Positions 22,042 through 34,409 of a DNA stretch of 64,000 nt are shown piece by piece. The notes beneath the pieces were generated by a model. It saw nothing but the letters and a program-made list of their open reading frames with translations, was not told the origin of the DNA and did no database searches. The stretch covers positions 162,472,099 through 162,536,098 of the forward strand of contig NC_035446.2 of NCBI RefSeq assembly GCF_002127325.2, read 5' to 3'. This stretch comes from Helianthus annuus (lineage: Eukaryota; Streptophyta; Magnoliopsida; Asterales; Asteraceae). How positions within the stretch are numbered: position 1 is the stretch's first letter; the number at the start of each line of letters is the position of its first letter. Made by a program: the position numbers and the translations under genes.

Positions 22042-22141
22042 GTATGCTCCCTATGGTTTGTCATTTTGTTACTCGGATAGTCCCTCAACATTTACTCTAG
22101 GACTATCCGCGTAACAAAATGACAAACCATAGGGAGCATAC
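22042..22141. repeat. Near-perfect hairpin, 42-bp stem, 16-bp loop
   Basis: Arms 22042-22083 and 22100-22141 differ at one position. The arm begins GTATGCTCCCTATGGTTTGT. Related GGTCCCTGTGGTTT words occur at 21980 and 29275, so this is part of a repeat family. A transcript would fold into a long double strand suited to Dicer cleavage. Confidence 0.8.
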
Positions 22142-23344
22142 ATGCAATTTCCAAACTTTGTAAATGGCTTCCGCATATTATTAAAAGTGATTGTGAGTGG
22201 ATGATAAATAAAGCGTAGTTGTTCATTCATATATTGAGGGGGGGCACTGTTCATCTCATTAATTTTTTAATATTTTTTTAAAATAGTTATAGTGGATAAG
22301 AGAGAAAAAGTAATGATAACAATATAAAAAGATATTATTTAATTGAAAATAAGAAAAAAATTTAGTGTGTCTAAAAACTATATTTTTCATTCCACATCAG
22401 AACTACCATATCTATACCCTATTTTTCATTCCACATCAAAACTACCATATGTCCATATCTATACCCTATTTTTATAGTTTGAAAAATCGTTACAATAACT
22501 TTTCATATATGAAAAGCTACTGTTAATCCTCTATGTATCAAATTATTCTAAGTGTAAAAAAAATATAATATAATTAGTGTTAATTAATAAGATAAAGATG
22601 AAAGCAGTGGTTTTAATCTAGAAGATTTTTAAAATAAAGATAAGTTTTGAAAAGTATGGATTTTAGTTAAATTAAAGAATAGAAAATGATAGAGCTGCTT
22701 TGAAAGGTCTGAATGATCGTTTATGAATATTCTAAAAAAAAGTTATATTTTATGAAAGCTGGAACGAAATCAAAATTTTCAATACCTAAATAGTTTATAA
22801 TACAGGTTCATTGTTACCATATATTATGTTTGGAAAATATAATTACTTAATATTTGCTGTATATGCACTTTGCTTAAAGTCATAAATCCATAAAACCACA
22901 AATTCGAACATTGTTGTAAGTATCGCATCGCAACTCCTCTCCAAATGTATGCATTTACTCATATTGCTTTCTAAACGATGAATAGATGACAGTTGGCCGG
23001 ATTTAATTTTGCAAAAATTAGTGGAAATTTTGCATGATCTGAAAAAAATTAGTGAAAGTCTACCAAAAGTAATTCCCTGTAAAAAAAATACATGAATCCA
23101 ACCCTGATTTAATTTGTTTTATATCCTCTATAATTTTCTGACATACTAATAAAAAATCATTTTCATTTCTAGGCTAATATGTTACTTCTTATATTTTATT
23201 TTCTATATTTTCTAATAAATTAATAATTTATTTTCTAATAAATTAACAAGAAATAATGTACTTTTAACTATTAAATTTCTAAAAAGTCTTTTCAGTTCTC
23301 TATGGCGTCTGTTTTTTCATAATAACTCTATTAACGTATAAATA
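22142..23344. other. AT-rich intergenic DNA, nothing recognised
   Basis: No gene-like frame. A short direct duplication (ATATTTTTCATTCCACATCA) occurs near 22381 and 22420. Confidence 0.5.
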
Positions 23345-23550
23345 AACTGCCAATTAGTCCTAAATCAATTGGTTTGTGAAGAGACAATCTCATGGTCTTC
23401 CGATGTAAAGGTCATGTGTTGGAGTCTCACTTTATGCAATTTGTTTCAGGTGGGTCAGGGTTTTGCCACATCGGCCTGCGGGTGGTGAATTTCCCCTGAA
23501 ATGGTGGGGCAGCGGGAATTGTATAGTATTCTTTTGCCTTTTAATAAACA
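23345..23550 (+). mobile_element. SINE-like repeat
   Basis: A tRNA-like head (CAATTGGTTTGTGAAGAGAC, then GTGTTGGAGTCTCAC) is followed by a GC-richer body ending GGGGCAGCGGGAATTGTATAG. AATAAAC words near 23340 and 23545 could be a short target duplication. Internal promoter boxes are degenerate. Confidence 0.4.
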
Positions 23551-24810
23551 TATACATTAAAACATTTTACAATTTAATTTCTATATTCCAAGAAAACAAT
23601 AATAAGATCCACCCAAATCCTCAAATTAGTTAAAGATTTCTGCTCAAAATGTCAATGTATCGATATCTTATAGAGTATAAGATCAAATTTTAATTGGTAT
23701 TCATTACAATAATTCCTATTTTAAAATGTTTTGCGAGATACAAGTTAAATGTAGAATAAGAATGATGACAAATGAATGAATCTATTTAGATATGAGCATA
23801 AAATAAACAATATAATAAGTTAAAATCTAAATATAAAAAAATCATGTAAATTAGAGGAAATTGAGAAAAATAAAATAAAAGGAAAGAAAGTAGAGTTGGT
23901 CATTGCAGATCAAATAAAAATAACGTTGGTCCAAAAAGCCATTCTACCCCCTCCTCTTTTATTATTTGCCACTTTTGACCACTTTTGGCTAAAGCTTCCT
24001 CCTCTTCATCCAACTGTACCTATTCAACAGCCAAACAAACTGTACTTGTATCATTAGTAGCTCTTAACTACAATAACTGTCATAGTACAACTATCAAAGC
24101 ATGTTATACCAACAAAACTACTTCACTTTAAGGTGTACCAATCACCTCAAGTGCATTTTGTAATGGAGGGACTAAGATTTAACATAACACATATTATAGG
24201 GACCATTGATGCAATATATAATAGATGAAGAATTATAACACTTAGATGCCCCATGTGTCACATGTGTGTGCAAGTGATGGGTGAAAAAAGTATGAGCATG
24301 CATGAGCCAACTTGTAATATATTTGACAGGTTGGAACAAATAAGTATTATCACCTTTGGAACCATGTGAATCTGCCACACCCTTACTGGCAAAATCATCA
24401 AAAACATTATGTCCAAAAGGAGCATATTTGCATGTGAGGATTATTAATTTAATACAAATTTAAAAGATTCTATAAAATATATAATTAATTTGCATAAGAT
24501 TTAAAAAGTATTCTTTGATCATTTAAAAAATCTTCTACTAAAATTAAAAAATCATATCTATACAAAGATGATTGGGCTTTACAAAAAAAAAAAATTATAA
24601 CCATGTTATCCAATGGGATCATGTAAAATACAGCTTAAGCTTAGCAGTTATTCTTTAACCAGTGGAAGCTAGATTCAAACCTGAATCGGAATCTTTAACT
24701 TGTAATAAAATATTAGATTGAAAATTTGCCTATAGTTGATATTTGCATGTGCTTCTCAGACAATAAGTATTATTGTAGTTTTTTCAAGTTGGTATAATTT
24801 ATTATGACAG
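23551..24810. other. Intergenic, downstream of the ARP1-like gene
   Basis: AT-rich with no supported gene. The part just below 24811 should be the 3' UTR of the minus-strand gene. Confidence 0.5.
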
Positions 24811-26824
24811 TTAAAAAACCCAACATAAATTAATAATAGCAGCTGTGAGATTTGAGATAAAAGCAAATCAAGTAGAATCAGTAAAGAATTAAATATATAC
24901 TTGGAGTTGGAGCAATTTGTGTGGGCTTTGAGTAAATAGCAGGAGCAGCAGTCATTGGGCCTGCAGATGTTGGAGCACAAAAGAACTGGGCTGGTAAGCC
25001 CATTGCCTGAGACTGATGGTATGGATACATAGGGTACATTGGCATCAATGTATGCGCACCCACTGTAGCTTGATTAGGGTACATAACAGAATAGTGTCCT
25101 CCACTCATGTAGGCCCCACCTGTATACCCTAATTTCTGTACAAATGCAAATAATTATTTAAAAAACAGATCATATAAAACTGATTATTTCCTAATATTAT
25201 GCTTAAATAATGTTTTCTCGTGTTAAAAACTGATGTATGTATTACATGGGTTAAATAAATAAAATAAATTATTTTCTAATATTATACTGTTATATGTCAT
25301 GTATTTAGACGGCATATATAATGTTTATCTAGTTAGAAATAAAGATTAGTAAATTATAAAACAATTTTTTAAAATTAAAATATGATTGAAATTACGTTTT
25401 AACATTTTATAATTATAGTTTTATAAATTAACTTTTAAATTAAAAATAAAATACGAAAAATTGTGAAATAAGAGAAGGCGAAAAAAAAATATTTGGCTCG
25501 AAGAATTAGAATTGTAGCATGTGAGAAGGAATTACTTATTTAATTATCAGGCAATACATTTTATTAAAAAAAACTCAAGGACAAGTAATTACTTATTTAA
25601 TTTATCAGTAAATGCATTTTATTAAAAACTTAAGAATTTTGTGTTGCATTTTCTTAAGAAGTGATTATATAAATAAATTTGATTTATGACTAAACTGTAA
25701 CTGATCTGTATCCACTCACATGATTGTAACTGACATCAGTTGCAGCGACGTATGTCGCCGGAGCGTAGCCGTAGTACGGCACGGCATGCTGGTGGTGGTG
25801 ATACGGTGACGCCGGTGTAGGCGGCGTTGGTGGATAGTACCACTGCACATGACTCCGAGGTGGTGTGATCGCACCAGCAGATCTTGGACCCACAATCACA
25901 TTAGGCCCTACAATAATCAAATCCAAAATGATCATCTATTTTATTCACCCCAAACATACACATAACATTTAGCTTCGATTGTAATAACTAATAACCCCTC
26001 ATTTTTTTAAATAAATATTTTATATGAGAACTTAAATCATTCAAACAAATTTAGTGGAAGGTAACTGGAAGGGGCGGACTCAAGACAAGCCCTTGGTGTA
26101 CGTGCCCCCTTTATTTTATTTTATTTTGTTTGTATTTTATAGGTAAAAGTCCCGATAGCACCATTTGAAAGTTTAGTTGAACTCTTCATTCATACCCGAA
26201 AAATAATTCCTGGGTCCGTGAAAATGAGGACTAACATACCGGTTTGCTGGTACGGCGGCGGTGGTGGTGGAGACGGCGGCACAACGGTTAACGTTCTCTG
26301 GCGGCGTGCGCCAAGTGAAGCCAGATTACAATTGGCTCGGCGGCCATTGATGATGGGCGTCGGATCCTCGCACGCCTTTTTAGCAGATTCCGGTTCCTTG
26401 AACGTGACCTAATGCACACCATTACAAAGAAAATAGTTATAGTCAGTGCTGTAGTAATCGCTAATCGCTGGGTGGGGACTAGCAATTAATTAGAAATTAA
26501 TTGAAATTAATCGAGATTAATTGTGATTAATCGGGGATTAGCTGACGTCTAGTCAGGATTTTTACGACCATGGTTATAGATGAATGAATAGATTACAAGA
26601 GTGTAAGATAATGAAATGCTTACGAATCCATAGCCTTTGGATCGACCGGTAGTTTTGTCAGAGATAATAACGGCTTCGAGAATATCGCCGTAATTCTGGA
26701 AGTGATCTCTCATGGCCTCTTTCGGAGTTTCCCATGCTAATCCTCCAACGAAGACTTTGGTCAACGTAGTGTCGCCAAAGGGTCCTACTCCGGCATTGGT
26801 ATTGTTGTTGCTCATCATTGTCAT
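24811..26824 (-). CDS. ARP1: ARP1-like RNA-binding protein with one RRM (274 aa, five exons)
   Basis: Exons on the minus strand are 26824-26624, 26408-26240, 25907-25720, 25135-24901 and 24842-24811. They total 825 nt, and all junctions are GT-AG with compatible phases. The RRM occupies about residues 20-95, with RNP2 (KVFVGGLAW) and RNP1 (KGYGF-VTF, split exactly by intron 1). The diagnostic INGRRANCNLASLGARR follows. The rest is Pro/Tyr/His/Gln/Met-rich and disordered, with WYYPP and YPMYPYHQSQAMG, matching plant ARP1 and the RBM24/38 group. Arabidopsis ARP1 is an ABA-regulated, presumably nuclear RNA-binding protein; the exact targets here are unknown. The last exon (32 nt) is the least certain part. 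The first of two close Mets is taken as start. Intron 1 carries a MITE. Upstream are an (AT)n tract (26959-26975) that may serve as TATA and a (GA)n tract near 27008. Confidence 0.9.
26444..26572. mobile_element. hAT-type MITE in intron 1 of the ARP1-like gene
   Basis: Ends CAGTGCTGTAGTAATC and the mirror of CATGGTCGTAAAAATC are similar to the MITE at 10773. Flanks GTTATAGT / GTTATAGA match at 7 of 8 bases. The interior repeats AATTAATCG-type words. Confidence 0.5.
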
Positions 26825-27121
26825 TTAGTTTTTTAAGAAAGAATACCAAAAACAGACGGACAGACGGTGGTTGTTGATGATGTGAAACGGATGATGATCA
26901 ATTGGAATATGGAAAGTGTGAAGGAATCAAGGAAGAGATCAGAAGAGTAAATTGAATGTTATATATATATATAAAGGATGGGAATTGGGTGTGTGTTTAA
27001 TGTGTGTGAGAGAGAGAGAGAAGACAGCTAGATGAAGATGGCGTTAACCTTGATACATAGATGAGAGAAAAAACATCATGGCATGATTACCAATTTGATA
27101 CAGTTTATGTAGATTTTTTAT
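26825..27121 (-). promoter_or_regulatory. Upstream region of the ARP1-like gene
   Basis: Only about 300 bp separate the start codon from the MULE-like element at 27122. The stretch holds an (AT)n tract at 26959-26975 and a (GA)n microsatellite near 27008-27022, common in plant 5' UTRs and core promoters. Transcription start not determined. Confidence 0.4.
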
Positions 27122-28471
27122 GAGTAAATTACAAGTTTTGTCTTTTATGTATGTTTCAAATTGCAGGTGCTGTCCTTTGTCTTTAAAATTGATGAGTTTT
27201 GTCCTTAATGTTTGCAAATCTTGCACGCTATGTCCTTTAGGCCAAACCCAGTTAGATTTTTTGGTTAAAACTGATCATGTGCAAGGCACATGAGGGTATA
27301 ATAGTCTTTTTATCTCTATTATTTAAAAAAAAAATCTGAAAATCAAAATATATATTAAAACCTGCACTCTCTCTTCATCCCTCACTCTCTTCTCTCTCTC
27401 TCTCCTCTCTCCATCTGCGGAGGAGATGCACCACCGCCGCCATACCCTTCACATCCACCACCGCCGCCATACCCTTCACCTCCATCTTCACTCCCCACCA
27501 CCGCCGCCATCCCCTTCAACTCCACCTCCACCAACATCACTGCCACAATCATCACCACCATCCCCTTCACACCACCACCATCACCGCCACAACCGCCGCC
27601 GTGCTCCTCCGCCGCTGCAGACCAAAATCCACCACAACCTCCTTCGCAGATCTAAACCCTAGGCGGCGGCTAGGGTTCCGCCGTGACGATAAGCGGCGGC
27701 CACGATTGTTTGGTGCTTCGAGATTCTAAAGCTTCTTTCTCTCTCTTCTAGTGCTTCTTGATTGTTTCCTTTAAGTGTAACTCTTTCTTTCTACACATTT
27801 GAATACATACGCTTTGTCATGGTGGTGACCGGTGGGGTAGGCTAGATGTTGACATTTGTTTTGTCAAAAAATGTTAATACATCTCCCTGATCCACTTTCG
27901 TTATAAATGTTTGATATTTATAAATGTTTGATACTGATTGGTGATGGTATCACAGTGGCCGGAATCATATTTTTGTTGAGTTGGTTTTTTTGGGGATTTT
28001 TTATTTTGGGGGTGTTTGAGTTGATTTGGAGATTGTGGTAAAGGGTGGTGGTTGTAGATGATTATGGGTGGCGGTGGTGGCGGCGGTTGTTGATTTAGAG
28101 ATGATGGTTTTGGTGGCTGTGGTTGTTGATTTGGTGATTTCAGTCCACGTGGCAGAAACTTTCGATGGAGGTGTCTTGGGGTGGTGGTGGAGGTGGTTGT
28201 GGGGGTTGAAAGGATTATTAAATTTGAGCGGCGATGGGGGTTTGGGTGGTGTCTAACAGGTGGTGGTGGGTGTTTCTGGTGGCGGATAGTGGTGGTTAGG
28301 TGTTTCCGAGTTGGGGGTTCAGTTTTGTGAGGTAGTGGTGATGGTGATGGCGGAAGATGATGGTGGTGGAACTAGGACAGGTAAAGAGATGGTAGAGATG
28401 GAGTAGAGAGGGAAAATGGAGCTTTTTAGAGAGAGAGAAAGGCATGGACTGAGTTATATATATATAAATAA

Positions 28472-28509
<38 letters not shown>

Positions 28510-28702
28510 ATTTTCAGATTTTTTTTAAATAATAGAGATAAAAAGACTATTAGTTTTAACCAAAAAATCTAACTGGGTTTGGCCTAAAGGACATAACGTG
28601 CAAGATTTGCAAACATTAAGGACAAAACTCATCAATTTTAAAGACAAAGGACAGCGCCTGCAATTTGGGACATACATAAAGAACAAAACTTGTAATTTAC
28701 TC
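27122..28702. mobile_element. MULE-like element with arms of about 200 bp (1.58 kb)
   Basis: The left arm 27122-27344 (starts GAGTAAATTACAAGTTTTGT) is mirrored by 28507-28702 with scattered mismatches and one extra segment of about 27 bp in the left arm. The interior is strikingly different: a CT-rich leader, CCACCRCCG repeats near 27426-27660, then G/T-rich DNA. Flanks do not show a clear 9-bp TSD. It could be a Mutator-type element that captured host sequence, but no donor gene is recognised. Confidence 0.65.
28475..28506. repeat. (AT)n microsatellite
   Basis: Uninterrupted TA repeat next to the right arm of the MULE-like element. Confidence 0.9.
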
Positions 28703-28762
28703 TAAAAATTATATGGGTTTAACCAAACAAAAATTAAAATATTGCCCGGATAGGGTTTGTAG

Positions 28763-29052
28763 TAGGGGTGAGCAAAAGGAAAAACTCGACCATTACCTGA
28801 CCCGACTCGAGAACCAATCAAACATAAAATACAGAACCGATTCACTACCCTAAATATAGGGTTGGTTCCGCTCCATAGGTCCAAGTCGGGTTTCATCATG
28901 AAAAGAATCGAGAACCGACCCGAAAACGACCCTATTTTATATGAAAAATTGAAAACGATCTAAATACCGTACTTGTGTTCGGGTCAGGTTGGGTATATTT
29001 TCGGTTCAGTTCTCGGTTATTTTCGGTCCGGACCTAAACTTGCTCACCCCTA
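28763..29052. mobile_element. hAT-type MITE (290 bp) with perfect 8-bp TSD
   Basis: TSD GTTTGTAG at 28755-28762 and 29053-29060. TIR TAGGGGTGAGCAA mirrored by TTGCTCACCCCTA, close to the classical hAT end TAGGGATG. Subterminal ACCGACCC/CGGGTC words repeat. Confidence 0.92.
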
Positions 29053-29073
29053 GTTTGTAGATAGGGTTTGTGG

Positions 29074-30650
29074 TTTGTTCTGTTTTCATTTATAGTCTCT
29101 ACACTTCTAAAATTACAGTTATAGTCCTCAACTTTTGCACATTCATTTTCGGATAGTCACTGAAACAAATGTGGGTTAGTTTTCTCAGTTAATTGAGTGT
29201 GAAATTACTAAAATGCCCTTAATATAAAACAAATTAATTACCTTCTTTATTAAACAAAGAGTTAAATGTCTGGGTGGTCCCTGTGGTTTGCGAAAATTAC
29301 AGACTTGGTCCTAAGAGTTCAATAATTACACGCTTGGTCCTAGTGGTTGCAATTTTAAACTCGGGTAGTTCTTATCACTAGCCGCCGTTAAGTTTTCCAA
29401 TTAAGTGTGTGTGAAATGTCTCTTTTACCCCTAAGGTTAAAAAACAATTTAAAAACTTAAAACAGGGGCCTACCCCATTATCATCATCATCATCACTCAT
29501 TGAAAAAACCCTACCACCCAATCTAGCACTTATAACAACCAACGACCATCACCTTCACTGCCCTCACCACAAAACCTACCCGCCACCGCCACCATCACCT
29601 CCTCCAACCTCCACCGTACACCCTTCAACCTCTCTCCCTCTCTACCTCCTAGTTGGTGATGCACAAAAACCTATCGGAGTTGTAGGATTTGTTGCAAACA
29701 AACCTACTCGAGATGAATAAGAAGGTAATTTCTGGTTGGTGAGCACTATACGTTGCCTTTGTTCAAGGTGGTTTTGAGTCTGGTGTGGTTGTCGGAATGG
29801 AAGTGTGTGAGGAAGCAGGAGACAGAGTAATCGTCGGAGAATCGGAAAGCGTCGACGAGAAATTTGGTTTTGGGGCTGAGTTTAGGGCATGTTTGGCTAA
29901 AGTTTTTGAAACAACTTATTGACTTATTGGCTTTTTGAAAAGTTAAATGATGTTTGAGATTTAGGGTGTATGTGAGGGGAAAAGTCAATAAACTCCAAAA
30001 AGTCACCCCATTGTGACTTTTCCAAATAGCCAATAAGTTAATAAGTTGATTCAAAAAGCTAAGCCAAACACCCCCTTAGAAATATGTTCCATGGGATTTG
30101 AGGCCTACTGCCATGGAGGTGGTGAATCTGTTACTATTAATGGCGTTTTTCCAGCGGGGTCAGGTGGTGGTGGTGGTGGTGGTGAAAGGTGGAGGTGGTG
30201 AAGATTGAGAAAGATGAAGAGGATGAGGTGGGTGATGGGTCCCACATAAATTTATAAATGTTAATTATATTTTTTTAACTTTTTAATTATTTATTTAACA
30301 GTAAGGGTATATAGGTCATTTCACACTTATTTAACAATGAAAAATAACTAAGTTATGGATAAAGAACATAATGTGTAGGATTTGCAAACATCTAGTATGT
30401 TTTTTCTACTTTTTGAAGATAAATGACACACTTTGCAATTTAGTGTCAACATAAAGGACGACTTTTGTAATATACTCATTAATTTATTATGTTTTATATT
30501 AAGGGCATTTTAGTCATTTCATACTCACTTAACTAAGAAAAGTAACCCCATTCACACTAGGGACTATTCAAGAACAAATATGCAAAAGTTGTATACTATA
30601 GCTTTCATTTTAGAATTATAAGGATTATAGGTGAAAACAGAGCAAACTTA
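29074..30650. mobile_element. MULE-like element with another inverted-repeat element inside
   Basis: Outer arms 29074-29238 and 30478-30650 are inverted copies (shared core TTTTATATTAAGGGCATTTTAG). Between them a second pair of related arms begins near 29268 (GGTGGTCCCTGTGGTTTG) and ends near 30470. A Tourist-like MITE sits at 29885-30075. No transposase frame. TSDs not resolved. Confidence 0.55.
29885..30075. mobile_element. Tourist-like (PIF/Harbinger) MITE (191 bp)
   Basis: TSD TTA at 29882-29884 and 30076-30078. Ends GGGCATGTTTGGCTAA and the mirror of GGGGGTGTTTGGCTTAG. Subterminal CAACTTATTGACTTATTGGC is inverted on the other side. Confidence 0.8.
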
Positions 30651-31289
30651 AAAACTATTTGTATACTTTTCTCTAGTAAAAGTATACCAGTTTGAAACAT
30701 TTAAAAGATTAAGTTTATTTGAGTAACTAATTATAATGTCATGATATATCTTTTGATTTCGAATCTCATAAAACAAGAAAGAGACCTATACCCCTATATA
30801 TAAAAAATTTGAAAATTTAAAATATGTATATCTGATGTTATGGTTTTTTTAATGGATAAATATGAAAATTTGAAAATGTAAGTATATAAATTATAAAATT
30901 TAAGTTTTTTACTTTTGAAAATTACATTTTATAACTTTGAACCCAAATCATACTTTGAAACGATAAAGCTTAATAGGTAAATCGTGAAATATCTCAAGAA
31001 AATATTGGAAACCGATGAACCAAAAAAATTTGGAAACTGATGAATCTTGAAGAGAGGAAGAGTACTTCGGTTTACAGGAATTACATCAATTTGCAAAAAT
31101 TCATAATATGTTTTAACTTCGGTTTACATAAATCACATTTTTTTCGCAAGATCGTGTAATCTTAAAATGATTATTTTGTCTTCCAACTATTTTCCATCTT
31201 ACAAAAAGACATATTCTCCTAACCTAACTCAAAATTTAATAGTAACTGTGCAACTTAAAAGTTAGAAAATAAGGCTATTTGTTACGGGG
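30651..31289. other. AT-rich intergenic DNA, nothing recognised
   Basis: No gene-like frame or clear repeat. Confidence 0.5.
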
Positions 31290-31297
31290 ATAATGCT

Positions 31298-31721
31298 CAA
31301 GTTTTAAAAACCGGTTTTTAAACTGTATCGGGTAGGGATAAATTAATGGTTTACCGATAGTACCAGGTGGTATCGGGTGATAATACCAGATTGACTAATT
31401 AAGTTTATAATTTCAAAAACAATACAACTTCAACTCAAAAAATAATCTAAAAATAATGATTAAATAACCATAATTAAAAAAAAACAAATCCAAAAAATAC
31501 ATTAAAAGTATTCTATTTGAACTTGGACACCACAATGGAATGGACAAGTAGTCTCGATGGAAAGCCTGGAACTGTTTGCAGCAAGGGATCAATCATCGCT
31601 AGGTTTCTTTTACACCTTTTTACTGAAATACGGAAGGCAAGTCCTTATCGTACCAGGTTTAAGGTCGGCGGCTGGTATTAACAGTATTACCGGCCGGTAT
31701 GAACCTGTATTTAAAACATTG
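31298..31721. mobile_element. Older hAT-type MITE (424 bp)
   Basis: Ends CAAGTTTTAAAAACCGG and the mirror of CAATGTTTTAAATACAGG resemble the MITE at 21273. Flanks ATAATGCT / ATAACGCC match at 6 of 8 bases. Confidence 0.5.
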
Positions 31722-32472
31722 ATAACGCCCCCATGATGTGGCGAGTGAACGGACATTAGACACCACCCCAAGTGGCGTGAAAATGGGTCTTATAGGTTAC
31801 TTCGTCATGCCGCTATGGTTGCGTGTTAAATCACCTCACACGCTCCCATGGAAGTGGAAGATATTACCCAATAACAACAATCACCATGGCAGAGAATAAT
31901 GTTTTCCTGCCATTGGTTGAAATGGGCGACTAGCTGCTACACTGGCATTTCCCCATTGGTCGAGCAAACTTACGATTTTGCCCGTTTAGATTTACAGTTT
32001 TCCATTGGTTTTGATTTTTTCTTCCCAGCCAAATTACGATTTTGCATTCAGCTCAAATTTTACAGTTTTGCCATCCTTTTTTTTCCCCCCTGTGAAATTA
32101 TGATTCTGCTACCAGTGTAAAATTACAGTCATGTTATCGTTTTAGTTTTTTTTTTTTTATAAAATTATGGTAGTGTTTTATTTTAATTGGTTGAATCAGT
32201 GTAATTTTTATTTGTCCCAGTCGGCTGTCTGGCACACACTCATTTGTCCTGAAAATTACAATTTTGCTCCCAGTAGAAAATTATAGTGTTTCCATCGTTT
32301 TAGTTTTTTTAGCAAAACTATGGTGGTATTTTGTTTCAATTGGTTGACTCGATGTAATTATTTTAAATCGTGTTATGAGTAGTATATACAAGTAACCGAA
32401 ACACAGACCTACATGGTATAATAGAGAAATATTCGGTCTAGTGCCCTGCAACGCATGCGGGGCAAAAACTAG
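31722..32472 (+). mobile_element. Helitron-like 3' end of a separate family
   Basis: A terminal hairpin-like CCCTGCAACGCATGCGGGG is followed by CAAAAACTAG (ends 32472), the CTRR form of Helitron 3' ends. Upstream, AAATTACGATTTTGC-type words repeat from about 31960. The 5' end was not found, and the base after CTAG is C rather than the usual T. Confidence 0.4.
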
Positions 32473-32766
32473 CTTTCTAAAAAATGTGTGTATAAAGTGA
32501 TACTAGGTTATAACCCCGTGTATTACACGGGTTGAATAAATAAATTTTATATACTAAATAATAAAATCTATACATATAATAAAAGAAACCACTTTGAGGA
32601 CACTTGTCATCATATTAAGCCATGTCTTATGGATAATTATAATTATAATTTAATCTCTTCTAATTAATTATAGATAATCCTTCTACTAAATATTGTTTAG
32701 TTTAATTATTACTTTTATATTTATCTATTTACTTCAAATTCAAACTTAGTTATCTAATTTGATATT

Positions 32767-33022
32767 AGAGTAAATTACGATTTTGGCCCATGTGGTTATA
32801 TCACTTTTACCCTTTTAGCCCAAAAGGGAATTTTTTAACATCTGAGCCCTCAACGTCTTTTTTCTAACCCTTTTGGACCCCAACGTCTTTTTTCTAACCC
32901 TTTTGATAGGGGCCGGCCAAAAGGGTTAGAAAAAAAGACGTGGGCTCAGATGTTAAAAAATTCGTTTTTTGGCTAAAAGAGTAAAAGTGTTATCACCATA
33001 GGGCGAAAATCGTGATTTACTC
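32767..33022. mobile_element. MITE with palindromic arms inside H1
   Basis: Starts AGAGTAAATTACGATTTTGG with mirror CGAAAATCGTGATTTACTC. TTGATATT flanks both sides (32759-32766 and 33023-33030). Long internal inverted repeat around AACGTCTTTTTTCTAACCC. A second copy is at 34849-35131. Confidence 0.75.
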
Positions 33023-33779
33023 TTGATATTAACTATATATTTGAACGTTTTGTTTAGTTTGGTATCAAATAGATTTTACGAAACTTAAAATAAAATTAAC
33101 TAATATTATTTATCATTTCTACATTTACAACTTTTAAATAAATGGCTAAATTTATTGAGACTTGGTTACATTTACAACTTTTAAATAAATAAATAAATGG
33201 TTAAATTTATTGAGACTTTGTTAACAAATTATACTACAATATAATAATCTATTTATATCAATATAAATATATTCTTATACTATACTATATAATAAAACAT
33301 TAATGTGTAACACCTATCATTCATTGTAAGCATTTATTTTATGATTTTCTCGCCTCACTTCCAAACTTATCTTATATTAATTAAATAAATAAAGAACAAT
33401 GAGCTAATATTAAATTCCATCCTATTTTAAATTTTGAATACCATTCTTCTATTTTTCTAATAAAATATGATTCTAAAATTTAAATTGTTAATTTAAGATG
33501 TTTTTAAATAAAACAAATTATTTATCACGAAAACCAAACTTTATATTAATATATGAAATATTTTTATTTTCATTACTAAAAAAATTATTATATCAATTTT
33601 ATTACATAATTTATAAATCAATTTGTCAGAATTGGTACCAACGTTTTATAACTCAAATAGATGTTGATTTGCTTCTTGAATAACATATCTTCTTTTCAAG
33701 AACTATCTTCATAATCACCATATCCATCGTGTATCGAGTATTACCCATTAGTATATTGAAATATATGACTTTTTCATTA
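33023..33779. other. AT-rich interior of H1
   Basis: No coding frame supported. ACTATACTATATAATAAAAC near 33283 resembles another Helitron 5' end, but no partner end was found. Confidence 0.4.
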
Positions 33780-34400
33780 TTGGTATATAAAATTAGATTT
33801 ATTAAACCCGTGTAATACACGTGTTTTTTTATAGATATACCTTTTTTTATTATTTACTATACAAAATTACATTTATTCGACCCGTGTAATAGATGGGGTT
33901 TTTTAAGATATAACTTTTTATTATTTGATATATAAAATTAGATTTATTCAATTCGTACAATACACGGGGTTTTTTAAGGATATATATATTTTTTATTACT
34001 TAGTAACGGAAATTACATTTATTCAACCCGTGTAATACACATATTTTTAAAGATGTAACTTTTTCTATTATTTGGTATACAAAATTACATTTATTCAACC
34101 CGTGTAATGAATAAGGTTTCTTAAAGATGTATTATTTTATTATTTGGTAAACAATATTACATTTATTCAACTCATGTAAAACAAGCGGTTTTAAAGATAT
34201 AACTTTTTTATTTGGTATATAAAATTGAATTTATTCAACCCGTATAATATGGTTCTTATAGATATAACTTTTTATTATTTAATATATAAAATTATATTTA
34301 TTTAACCCATGCAATAAAAGAGGTTTTTAAAGATATATATTTTATTAGTTTGTATATAAAATTCATTTATTCGACCCGTGTAATACACGGGGTTATAACC
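33780..34400 (+). repeat. Array of nine ~70-bp units ending in the Helitron terminal hairpin (H1)
   Basis: CCCGTGTAAT-type cores lie at 33807, 33881, 33951, 34027, 34099, 34171, 34239, 34306 and 34375 (spacings 67-76). Each is preceded by ATTTATTCAA and followed by a GGTTTTTAAAGATATAAC-like spacer. The last unit is the actual 3' terminus. Confidence 0.85.
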
Positions 34401-34409
34401 TAGTAATAT

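Larger units (their letters stand above)
32567..34403 (+). mobile_element. Helitron H1 (plus), nested in H2
   Basis: Starts TCTATACATATAATAAAAG, preceded by A, and ends GTTATAACCTAG, followed by T, as expected for insertion between A and T. The first 150 bp match the start of H2. The 3' hairpin CCCGTGTAATACACGGG is at 34375-34391. Carries a MITE (32767-33022) and a nine-unit array. No Rep/helicase gene. Confidence 0.8.

Noticed and set aside
26075..26240. Possible MITE in the intron between ARP1 exons 2 and 3 (GGCGGACTCAAG / CACGGACCC)
   Set aside because: Ends match poorly and no target duplication was found.
26218..26412. Plus-strand frame opposite ARP1 exon 2
   Set aside because: Antisense shadow of an exon with strong RRM-family identity on the minus strand.
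27426..27662. Open frame rich in His and Pro
   Set aside because: Translation of CCACCRCCG simple repeats. No domain, and frames on both strands are open for the same reason.
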